In this document: piece by piece, positions 7,963 through 15,180 of the stretch
Layout: the number at the start of each line of letters is the position of its first letter
Numbering within the stretch: the first letter of the stretch is position 1
Origin: Candidatus Gastranaerophilales bacterium
GTDB taxonomy: Bacteria > Cyanobacteriota > Vampirovibrionia > Gastranaerophilales > JAILCC01
NCBI GenBank assembly: GCA_028696075.1
Contig: JAQVHS010000002.1
Coordinates: 99,701-163,700, forward strand
DNA: 64,000 nucleotides
Direction of reading: 5' to 3'
The notes under the pieces: model-generated
The model's database searches: none
The model's input: only the letters and a program-made list of their open reading frames with translations
Told to the model about the DNA's origin: nothing
Translations under genes and position numbers: made by a program

Positions 7963-9021
7963 TTACATCTGTTTGAAGGCGTTTTTGATGGATTTTTTGT
8001 AATCGGATTTTAAAATACCTTTTTCTGTAATTATACCCGCTATAAGCTCATTAGGGGTAACATCAAACGAAGGGTTTATGATATTTACACCCTGAGCGCA
8101 AATAGTTTTGCCGTTAATGTGGGTTACTTCCATAGGGTCGCGCTCTTCAATTTCAATTTCATCACCCGATTGAATAGTTGTATCTATGGTAGAAAGAGGG
8201 GCAGCTATGTAGAAGGGTACTTTGTGGGCTTTAGCCGCAAGTGCAACGGTATAAGTTCCTATTTTATTAGCGGTATCACCGTTTGCGGCAATCCTGTCTG
8301 CACCGACTACTACTACATCTATCATTCCTTTTTTCATAAAGTATCCGCACATACCGTCTGTAATAAGAGTTGTGGGTATATTATCCTCAATAAGTTCCCA
8401 GGTGGTTAGCCTTGCGCCTTGTTGTCTTGGCCGGGTTTCATCAGCAAATACCTGAATGGTTTTGTCTTTTTCAAACGCCGAGCGCACTACTCCTAATGCA
8501 GTGCCATATCCTACCGTTGCTAAAGCACCTGCGTTGCAATGCGTTAAAATGGTAGCGCCTTTGGGAATTATGGCTGCGCCGTTGTCGCCTATTTTTATAT
8601 TAATGTCTATATCTTCAAGCTCCAGCTTTTTTGAATTTTCCCATATTTTCTTTACCAAATCTTCTACAGGAAGATTTGAGTTGGCTTTTGCAAAAGTCAT
8701 TTGTTTATTAACCGCCCACTCAAGGTTCACCGCTGTTGGTCTTTGGGAAATCAGATATTGTGCTATGTCCGACATTTTATCAAGAAATACATTCATATTT
8801 CTTTCTTTTTTATTTTCTATTGCACCCAGTGTAAAGCCATGTGCGCCTGAAATTCCTATTGCGGGAGCGCCCCTTACAACCATTGTTTTGATTGCGTTTG
8901 CAACGTCTTTGTATGTTTTTAATTCTACGCTTTTATATTCATAAGGCAGCAGTGTCTGGTCAATTAATATAAGCGATTTATCCAACAGTGCTACAGGTTT
9001 AATATTCGATTTTAATGCCAT
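7963..9021 (-). CDS. mtnA: S-methyl-5-thioribose-1-phosphate isomerase
   Basis: 352 residues, full length. Methionine salvage enzyme converting methylthioribose-1-phosphate to methylthioribulose-1-phosphate. The catalytic Cys is in THCNAGALATVGYGTALGV and the catalytic Asp in VVVGADRIAANGD; TVVRGAPAIGISGA is also typical (here MVVRGAPAIGISGA). It belongs to the eIF2B-alpha-like superfamily, but the catalytic pair argues for MtnA. Methylthioadenosine from polyamine synthesis (speD is at 23837) would feed this pathway. Other mtn genes are not in the window. Confidence 0.95.
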   Translation of the reverse strand: MALKSNIKPVALLDKSLILIDQTLLPYEYKSVELKTYKDVANAIKTMVVRGAPAIGISGAHGFTLGAIENKKERNMNVFLDKMSDIAQYLISQRPTAVNLEWAVNKQMTFAKANSNLPVEDLVKKIWENSKKLELEDIDINIKIGDNGAAIIPKGATILTHCNAGALATVGYGTALGVVRSAFEKDKTIQVFADETRPRQQGARLTTWELIEDNIPTTLITDGMCGYFMKKGMIDVVVVGADRIAANGDTANKIGTYTVALAAKAHKVPFYIAAPLSTIDTTIQSGDEIEIEERDPMEVTHINGKTICAQGVNIINPSFDVTPNELIAGIITEKGILKSDYKKSIKNAFKQM

Positions 9022-9153
9022 GTCCTCTTCCCTTTTTCCCCATCTATGATTATTGTTCTTTCAAATATGATTGTTTGTCAATATGACAGATAGCAAAAAA
9101 ATCTTTGTCGGGCTTTAATATAAGTCTGTATAGCCTGTTTAAATTTTAACATT

Positions 9154-10689
9154 ATGCTTATAACACCTGTATCGATTGCAAAAAATAATTCTTTTCACCG
9201 TCAAGCCGAACATTCTAAAATATCAGAACGGGAATTCCGGCAGCAATATACTTATGCTCCTGCATTTTCAGGTCAGCAAAAGATATATTCTGATAAAATT
9301 AATGCATTAAAGCTTGAAATGCAGACTTATCCTCGGGATATTGAGTATCGCAGAAATCTACTTGAAAATGCAGGATTAAACCCTGATTTATATTACAGGT
9401 TAAGATCTGTCATAGGCAGCGGAGAAATTAAAGATATTATGGCTGATTATCAGCAAAAGCCCGAAGTTTACAGTGTTGGTGAAAATGATATTAATATTGC
9501 CGACAGGACAATTCGGGCTAATTTGCATATGCATACGGTAGCGTCAGACGGATTTTTAACGATTGAAGAGTTGTTGGGAAAAGCGAGCCTTTACGCTGAT
9601 GAAGCTGCTAAAATTCACAAAGATAAAGCCCCTTTTACTATTGCAATAACAGACCATGATACTACAGAAAGTGCAGAAGAAGCGATTAAATTGATTTTTG
9701 CAAATCCCGATAAATATAAGAATTTAAGAGTGATTTTGGGCGCTGAAATTACAAGCTTTAATAACATAGCTGCTCATATTAAAGATAAACCCACCTGCAC
9801 TCACATCCTTCTATATGGTATAGACCCTGGTGAAAAAGACTTTAAAAACTTCATAAATCATTATAAATCTTTAAAACAAACCTTATCAGGACGTATGATA
9901 GATGATGTTAATGCTGTTTACAAAGAATTTTTTGATGAAGGAGATTTTTACAACATTAAACAATTAAGAGAACAATACACTCCCGTTAGAAAAAATATTG
10001 TTGGAATTTATAACTACGTTAATGATTATGTGGTGACCAAAATGCTGGTTAAAGAGTCTGTGCTGAAAAATCCTGAATTGAAGCAAGAACTGGAATATCA
10101 CGGTATTGATACAACGGTAGACGGTTTTATGAAAGAGATGCAGGAGTATTTTAATATTTATGATAAAAATAATAAACTTAGAAAACCCACAGCTGCTATA
10201 ATTGAGGTAATAAGTATGTTTACTGTAGCACCTCAGGATACAATCAGAGATATGGTAGCGTCTGTTCCTTTGTCTCAAAAAGCCGAGGATTGTATAAAGC
10301 AAATCACAAAAAATCTGGAAAAATACAAAATAACTTTTGAGCCTCAGTATCATTATGTTCCTAAAATTCAAGATATTTATGCGGCGTTGCAGAATCAGCC
10401 TGATTCTCTTATCGGGCTTGCGCACCCTTTGGATTACGTGCAGAGGATTGAGTCTGATGATTTGAAGTATGAGGTTTTGGAAGAAGTTTATAAATATTTT
10501 AAGGAACATGCAAGGGATAAAGCCGCTTTTGCAGAGTCTTATTACCAAAGTTACAACGGGGCTTTGAGAGTTTTGCAGCATAAACCTGAAACTAAAGCTA
10601 TCTTAGACGAGCTTGGCAAAGCTTACGGCTTATATCAAACAGGAAGCGGAGATACACACAGGATAAATATTTTTAAGAGGTATTATTAA
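9154..10689 (+). CDS. PHP-domain metal-dependent phosphoesterase
   Basis: 511 residues. About 110 N-terminal residues include YAPAFSGQQK, the Phe-x-Gly-type segment shared with other proteins here. The PHP domain follows: NLHMHTVASDG (HxH plus SDG), ITDHDT, GAEITS, IGLAHP and TGSGDTH supply the metal ligands. A long helical insertion (about residues 250-400) separates the motifs. PHP proteins hydrolyse phosphate esters with a trinuclear metal site; the substrate is unknown. No clear Shine-Dalgarno precedes the ATG. A bidirectional terminator follows. Confidence 0.85.
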   Translation: MLITPVSIAKNNSFHRQAEHSKISEREFRQQYTYAPAFSGQQKIYSDKINALKLEMQTYPRDIEYRRNLLENAGLNPDLYYRLRSVIGSGEIKDIMADYQQKPEVYSVGENDINIADRTIRANLHMHTVASDGFLTIEELLGKASLYADEAAKIHKDKAPFTIAITDHDTTESAEEAIKLIFANPDKYKNLRVILGAEITSFNNIAAHIKDKPTCTHILLYGIDPGEKDFKNFINHYKSLKQTLSGRMIDDVNAVYKEFFDEGDFYNIKQLREQYTPVRKNIVGIYNYVNDYVVTKMLVKESVLKNPELKQELEYHGIDTTVDGFMKEMQEYFNIYDKNNKLRKPTAAIIEVISMFTVAPQDTIRDMVASVPLSQKAEDCIKQITKNLEKYKITFEPQYHYVPKIQDIYAALQNQPDSLIGLAHPLDYVQRIESDDLKYEVLEEVYKYFKEHARDKAAFAESYYQSYNGALRVLQHKPETKAILDELGKAYGLYQTGSGDTHRINIFKRYY

Positions 10690-10696
10690 TAAAATA

Positions 10697-10720
10697 AAAA
10701 GCCGGCTTATACCGGCTTTT
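10697..10720. terminator. bidirectional terminator between convergent genes
   Basis: AAAAGCCGG / CCGGCTTTT stem with a CTTATA loop. It serves the PHP gene on plus and the AMIN-like gene on minus. Confidence 0.8.
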
Positions 10721-10750
10721 AGTTTCTCTCTAATTCTCTCTCTAATTGAA

Positions 10751-11848
10751 TTACTTCCCTACCACTCTTGCCCTCTTGATGTTATTGGCCAATCCATTTG
10801 CCAAATCTACTCTCCCACTCTTCTCGTAAATCTTTGCCATTGATTCCAGGAATTTTACATTATCAATGTGAACTGTATTTTTTTGAATATCTTCCTGCAA
10901 TGCTCTTTGTGTAATACTATTGGTTCTTAACCCTGCAGATTTTCTTGTTAAATTTGACGGACGCTGAACTAAACTTCTGTCGTATTGAGTCCGTATATTT
11001 TTTCTTTGCAGTCCTGAAACTCTTGCGTCAGTTTCAGGGAAAGGATTTTTGTTCCCGTAGGCTCTTAACCCGTAATTTAGACTGGAAACATTTGTTTTGG
11101 GAAGGATTTGTTTTGTTCCCATATCAGAGCCGATTAAACCGCGTCTTCTTTCCAGGTTAGCTCTTATTATTTCCTCTTCCTTTTCATTTTCATCTGCTAT
11201 TTTAATGCTCACAGGCTTTGCAGTTTTGGTTTTTAGTTGGGATGCAATAAGCAATGCGAACATAATTGCAAAACTCATCATCCACCCGAAGTTTGAAGGT
11301 GTAATTAAACTTCTTATAAAATTTGAGTTTTTAAGTCTGTTTAACATTCCGGCTAATGTTGCTGTAGCAGCCGCGTCTTCGGCTTCTTCTTCATATACGG
11401 GAGCATATTCATTAAGAGGTTTGTTTACAAAAACAGTGTTTGCATAATTCTTTTCTTCCTGAACGGTATTCAGCGCTGTTTCGCCAAGTGTTACTTCGCT
11501 GCCTGAAACATTTTTACCCTGAATTGCAATCTGAAGACGTCCTTTATCAGCAGATTTAAGCATTACATGTTCAATACCTTTTGCATTGTTATAGACAGTG
11601 TTTGAATTTTTTGAAACTATAGTGTCCTTTAAATCTATAACGATATTGTTTTTTGAAGTGATTTTCTTTTCGTATGCTACATTTTTATCAGTGTTTAAAA
11701 CTATTGCATAACTGCCGTTTTCGGATGGGTTAATTTCTACCCCTGACAATATAGCTTTTTCATAAGCACAAGCCGAACTCACCGCTAAAAATACTATGCT
11801 TGTTGCACAAAGTGATATTGTTTTAATTTTTGCTCTCGATATTTCCAT
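10751..11848 (-). CDS. envelope protein with AMIN-like domain and internal membrane segment
   Basis: 365 residues. The N-terminal hydrophobic segment ending SSACAYEKA could be a signal peptide. Residues about 30-130 (LSGVEINPSENGSYAIVL, NIVIDLKD, LQIAIQGKNVSG) resemble AMIN-type beta domains that localise envelope proteins to peptidoglycan or septa; this is a resemblance, not proof. A second hydrophobic helix (SFAIMFALLIASQLK, about 190) is followed by a basic, Arg/Asn-rich, probably disordered C-terminal half. An ATAAACGTTTAT palindrome lies about 45 bases upstream (11892-11903). Confidence 0.7.
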   Translation of the reverse strand: MEISRAKIKTISLCATSIVFLAVSSACAYEKAILSGVEINPSENGSYAIVLNTDKNVAYEKKITSKNNIVIDLKDTIVSKNSNTVYNNAKGIEHVMLKSADKGRLQIAIQGKNVSGSEVTLGETALNTVQEEKNYANTVFVNKPLNEYAPVYEEEAEDAAATATLAGMLNRLKNSNFIRSLITPSNFGWMMSFAIMFALLIASQLKTKTAKPVSIKIADENEKEEEIIRANLERRRGLIGSDMGTKQILPKTNVSSLNYGLRAYGNKNPFPETDARVSGLQRKNIRTQYDRSLVQRPSNLTRKSAGLRTNSITQRALQEDIQKNTVHIDNVKFLESMAKIYEKSGRVDLANGLANNIKRARVVGK

Positions 11849-11996
11849 TAGAACCTCACTACTCCCAAGACAACCCGTCTATATGAATAGAATAAACGTT
11901 TATGGTTCAAGGAACATCGACCCGAAGACTTATAGCTTATTAACCATATGGTCTATTTTGAAATTTTCATATGGTGCAAATCTTCCAAAGTAAACT

Positions 11997-13397
11997 CTAA
12001 GCTGATTTTTGTAGTTTAGTTGAATATTCTCTGAGCAAATTTAAACCGTTGCTTTCTATAGGCTGAGGTCCCAGAATTTTGGTGGGGATACCCGCATGAT
12101 GTATTTTAGGAATAAGGTCTTTTGCTTTTATTTCTATAGGTCCGTTATGTGTATCGTCAGTATCATTGCAAACAAAATACAGTTCTTTATCAGCCCCTGT
12201 TTTAGCCGCAATAACCGTTATTTCATGACCGCCTATGATTTTTTTGTCAGAGTCGGTTTCGGTAATACCTATAATTACATTATGTCCTGATGAAAGTGAT
12301 TTTAAAAGGTGATCGCAGATTACTTCAAAACCGGTATTGTAGCCTTGTAAAACAGCATTTTCATCTACATTTTGGTAAGTCATAGAGGTTTTTTCACCCT
12401 CATTATTTATGACAGTTTCCGTAAATGTTTTTTCAAACTCCGTCAGACCCGTGTTATTTGTATTTAGCTGCCCGTATCTTTTATCGGTTAATGAGTTGTA
12501 GGTTGATTGTGAACCCACCTGCATAAATGCCGATTGCATAAGTATGTCTACCGCGGCACGCTCGTTTTCTTTGTTGCCGTAGGTGCTTTGTACTCTTGCC
12601 CGTATTATGGCATCTCTGTCAGGCGCTATTTTTATATCCGCTGTATGCCAATCAGCATCCGTTATTTCAACGTTAAACATTTTGAACAGCTGCATTGCAT
12701 CTATTATACTTGGCGTTACATCTGAATATTTTACTTTTGATATAACACCCATCTTGGGGCTTGTAAGTCCTTGGGCTAAACGTGCAAATTCTGCCGGTTT
12801 TTTATCCGCAAGGTTAAATTCAATACTTGCGGCAACACAGCTTGCGCTGTTTTGTACATTGATATCTTCTACCCCTTTGGGGTCATTGGGTTTGTCCTCA
12901 ATGCCGGAAGAAAGCGTGCTTTTAATAACCTTTTCCTGTTGTTTTGATTTGATTACTTCCGTGGCTATTTCTGCCGGGATTGTGCTGAATTTTTGATTGA
13001 TAATGAAAGGATTTGCCAATCTTTCGACGGTTTCCGAGAGAATTTTTTCTTTGCTTAGTCCGATAATTCTCGGCTCTTTGTAAATTCTGTAAAGATTTTC
13101 TATGGTTGAGCTTTTATCATTTGAATTTCTGTCTGATAGTCTTCCTGTCTTGTAAAGTAACTCAAAATTGGCTTTATCTTTGCCTTTTAATGTGCCTGAT
13201 AATTCTTTGTAAGCTTGTTTTTCTTGTGCCGTAGCGAATTTGTTTGTTCCGACTAAATCCGAAAGTAAGCCGTTAAAAGACGGCGTTGTCTGAGCTGCAG
13301 TATTATAATCAGCGCTTCTGGCATGGGGCTTGTCCATGCTTTTTTCATAACGGTTTATAGCACTGTTTTGATAGCTGTTTACAGAGTTGATTATCAT
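11997..13397 (-). CDS. large protein of unknown function, possible papain-like fold
   Basis: 466 residues, no signal peptide. The N-terminus includes TTPSFNGLLSD, the shared Phe-x-Gly-type segment. Three widely spaced elements suggest a cysteine-peptidase or transglutaminase-like fold: NSASCVAAS (Cys187), IGGHEITVIA (His391) and CNDTDD (Asn411/Asp412), in the order Cys-His-Asn/Asp. That order and the strand pattern around the His are the only support. Function and localisation are unknown. It is alone on its strand between two intergenic regions. Confidence 0.7.
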   Translation of the reverse strand: MIINSVNSYQNSAINRYEKSMDKPHARSADYNTAAQTTPSFNGLLSDLVGTNKFATAQEKQAYKELSGTLKGKDKANFELLYKTGRLSDRNSNDKSSTIENLYRIYKEPRIIGLSKEKILSETVERLANPFIINQKFSTIPAEIATEVIKSKQQEKVIKSTLSSGIEDKPNDPKGVEDINVQNSASCVAASIEFNLADKKPAEFARLAQGLTSPKMGVISKVKYSDVTPSIIDAMQLFKMFNVEITDADWHTADIKIAPDRDAIIRARVQSTYGNKENERAAVDILMQSAFMQVGSQSTYNSLTDKRYGQLNTNNTGLTEFEKTFTETVINNEGEKTSMTYQNVDENAVLQGYNTGFEVICDHLLKSLSSGHNVIIGITETDSDKKIIGGHEITVIAAKTGADKELYFVCNDTDDTHNGPIEIKAKDLIPKIHHAGIPTKILGPQPIESNGLNLLREYSTKLQKSA

Positions 13398-13504
13398 AAA
13401 AGACCAAGAAAATTACCTTACAATATTATTAAAACAGAACCTGTTTAAAAGTTGCCAATCCAAGCAGTATAAATATAATTATACGAAAATTTTTAATAAT
13501 CCTC

Positions 13505-13533
13505 TTGCATTTTGATTTTGAGCAAATTATAAT
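13505..13533 (+). promoter_or_regulatory. promoter of tRNA-Gly
   Basis: TTGCAT at 13505-13510 and TATAAT at 13528-13533, spacer 17, ending 13 bases before the tRNA. Confidence 0.65.
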
Positions 13534-13546
13534 TTAAAGGCAAGTT

Positions 13547-13621
13547 GCGGGAGTAATTCAGTGGTAGAATGCTTCCTTGCCAAGGAAGATGTCGCGAGTT
13601 CGAGCCTCGTCTCCCGCTCCA
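13547..13621 (+). tRNA. tRNA-Gly (GCC)
   Basis: 75 bases including encoded CCA. Acceptor GCGGGAG / CTCCCGC, anticodon arm CTTCC-TTGCCAA-GGAAG giving GCC, T-arm GCGAG-TTCGAGC-CTCGT. Confidence 0.98.
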
Positions 13622-13622
13622 T

Positions 13623-13655
13623 AAAAAGACCCAATCATCAGGTTGGGTCTTTTTA
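13623..13655 (+). terminator. terminator of tRNA-Gly
   Basis: AAAAAGACCCAA / TTGGGTCTTTTT stem with an eight-base loop, immediately after the tRNA CCA. Confidence 0.85.
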
Positions 13656-13818
13656 TGTACAGAGATAACGGATAGAAGAATTATTTGATTTAAATGGACA
13701 TAATAGTCCTTTAAAAGCTGAAATAACAAGTGGTTTACAAAAATTTACAAAAAATACGTTTAAAAAAATAAAAGATGTTACATAAGTAGTATATAAGACT
13801 AAATAAGAATAGAGTAGC

Positions 13819-14037
13819 ATGTCTAAGCTGATTAATATTTTGCTTATTGTAGTAATTTTTATGTTGGCTGGGTGCAATGATGTAAAGATGATTAAGCATA
13901 AAAGCCGCGTAAGCTCTATTGTGCATGAAGATAAGTACTCTATAGAACAAACAAGGAACGGGGTTTATATTTATAAAGACAAGAAAAAATACGCAACTGA
14001 TAATACAAGCTATATAATACCTTTCGAATATCAGTAA
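13819..14037 (+). CDS. small lipoprotein, hypothetical
   Basis: 72 residues. The N-terminus (MSKLINILLIVVIFMLAGC) is a classical lipobox, LAGC, predicting a lipid-anchored periplasmic or outer-membrane protein. The mature part is short, basic and tyrosine-rich (RNGVYIYKDKKKY). No family recognised. The Shine-Dalgarno is weak. It lies just upstream of the BlaI-type operon but has its own spacing of 64 bases, so linkage is uncertain. Confidence 0.65.
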   Translation: MSKLINILLIVVIFMLAGCNDVKMIKHKSRVSSIVHEDKYSIEQTRNGVYIYKDKKKYATDNTSYIIPFEYQ

Positions 14038-14078
14038 ATATATGTATATATAATTATATTTTTGTAATATACTATCAG

Positions 14079-14088
14079 TGTAGTTACA
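14079..14088. promoter_or_regulatory. candidate operator of the BlaI-type operon
   Basis: The dyad TGTA-GT-TACA lies between a TATACT box (14068-14073) and the start codon. BlaI/CopY repressors bind TACA/TGTA-type dyads, so autoregulation is plausible. Confidence 0.35.
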
Positions 14089-14101
14089 TGAGGATGAACT
14101 A

Positions 14102-14473
14102 TTGAATTTAGCACATGGCGGTTTGGAAAACCTTATTTTAAATGCAATTTGGAACAATGATAACTTGGAAATAAATTTGTTATCTGTAGCGAATATACAG
14201 GAAAAACTAAACAAGCTCAATGTTAAGAAAAAATGGGCATATACAACGGTTAAAACCGTTATGGACAGGCTTGTGGACAAAGGGCTTATAGACAGAGTTA
14301 AACTTGGTAAAAAATACCTTTATAAATCTATTATTCAAAAAGAAGACCTGGTTAGAAAAGCTATTCTGAAACTGTCCAAAGATTTCTTTAACGGTGATAT
14401 TAACGCCATGAAATCAGCTGTAGAAAAAGTCGCAGCAAAAGAACAAGAATTATTGGTTCATGTCTTTAGATAA
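14102..14473 (+). CDS. BlaI/MecI/CopY-family transcriptional repressor
   Basis: 123 residues with a TTG start after TGAGGATG. N-terminal winged helix typical of the penicillinase-repressor family: LENLILNAIW, then WAYTTVKTVMDRLVDKGLI and GKKYLYKSI. Members bind as dimers to dyads near their own promoter and are released by proteolysis or metal. No BlaR/MecR-type sensor peptidase or beta-lactamase is nearby; instead the gene overlaps an unknown gene by 14 bases. The N-terminus is longer than usual by a few residues. Confidence 0.85.
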   Translation: MNLAHGGLENLILNAIWNNDNLEINLLSVANIQEKLNKLNVKKKWAYTTVKTVMDRLVDKGLIDRVKLGKKYLYKSIIQKEDLVRKAILKLSKDFFNGDINAMKSAVEKVAAKEQELLVHVFR

Positions 14474-14840
14474 ACAAGAAGTTTTAAAATCAAAAGCAAG
14501 AGAAGTTGTAGGAAATTTAATCTATAATGTCATTGCAAGGCAAATGACCGCACTTGAGGCGCTTAAATTATTTCCGAAATCTGTTGAAGATGATTCAATT
14601 AAAGTTGCCTGGCATGCTTTAGTCCATTTTGAGGCGGATGAAGATTTGCAAAGTAAGGATAAGTTGTATTATGAGCAGCAGTTCCTTTATTTGGAGCTGA
14701 TTGCCAAAATTCTTGCGCAGGGCAAAAACATGCCTCAGAACATGCTCGATGAGTATATTAAGTATCATGGTGAAATAGTTTTACCTAAAAAAAACAGCGT
14801 TTTTGATAAACTTAAAAATCTTTTCAGATTTATTGATTAG
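14460..14840 (+). CDS. hypothetical protein co-transcribed with the BlaI-type repressor
   Basis: 126 residues, starting inside the repressor gene (14-base overlap), so the two are almost certainly one operon. Helical and soluble, with no signal peptide or metal motif. Residues 25-60 (MTALEALKLFPKSVEDDS) and 70-110 look like paired helices. I do not recognise it. It may modulate or respond to the repressor, or be its regulated target. Confidence 0.7.
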   Translation: MSLDKQEVLKSKAREVVGNLIYNVIARQMTALEALKLFPKSVEDDSIKVAWHALVHFEADEDLQSKDKLYYEQQFLYLELIAKILAQGKNMPQNMLDEYIKYHGEIVLPKKNSVFDKLKNLFRFID

Positions 14841-15180
14841 CCTTAAAGTCCTGTAAATACTGCGTAAATATCCTTTCATTACGAGAGGATTATTTTTTAT
14901 ATACAAAATATAGCAATTTTTTCAAGGCAAATGTTTTTATTAAAGTATGAGAGCTAAGTAAAAACCACAAAGAGAAAATCAGAGAGAATTAAATAGAGAT
15001 AATAGAGAAACTCATAAATACATACCTTACCTTACCTTATTTACCCTTTTACCCAACGGAATTACAAACACCTTGGGTCTTTTTTTGTGCAAAAGATTTA
15101 ATAGTTTAAGAGGTGAAGAGGTGATTGGCACCCAAATCCAGCCATATTGAGCAGCAGGTCAGGCATTACCCGAGTTATAA
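14841..15180. other. intergenic region without a recognisable gene
   Basis: About 340 bases. A weak hairpin ATCCT...AGGAT followed by T residues (about 14869-14900) may end the repressor operon. An ACCCAA...TTGGGT hairpin with a long T run lies at about 15051-15080. Three tandem ACCTT units are at about 15022-15038, and a purine-rich AGAGA/AATTA stretch at 14970-15012. No ORF with coding character seen; the leuS 3' end borders it. Confidence 0.5.

Noticed and set aside
8456-8944. 162-codon plus-strand frame opposite mtnA
   Set aside because: Antisense to a clear mtnA; composition is that of a mirrored gene.
9964-10581. 205-codon minus-strand frame opposite the PHP gene
   Set aside because: Lies entirely within the PHP domain gene on the other strand; Ile/Phe/Arg-rich composition typical of a shadow frame.
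13735-14280. 181-codon minus-strand frame across the lipoprotein and repressor genes
   Set aside because: AT-rich Phe/Ile/Tyr composition, overlaps a clear BlaI-type gene and lacks a start signal.
14102-14840. A beta-lactam resistance (bla/mec) operon
   Set aside because: Only the repressor family is shared; no sensor peptidase, beta-lactamase or PBP2a gene is present.
15022-15038. Three tandem ACCTT units as a CRISPR-like or VNTR repeat
   Set aside because: Too short and too few copies to mean more than local slippage.
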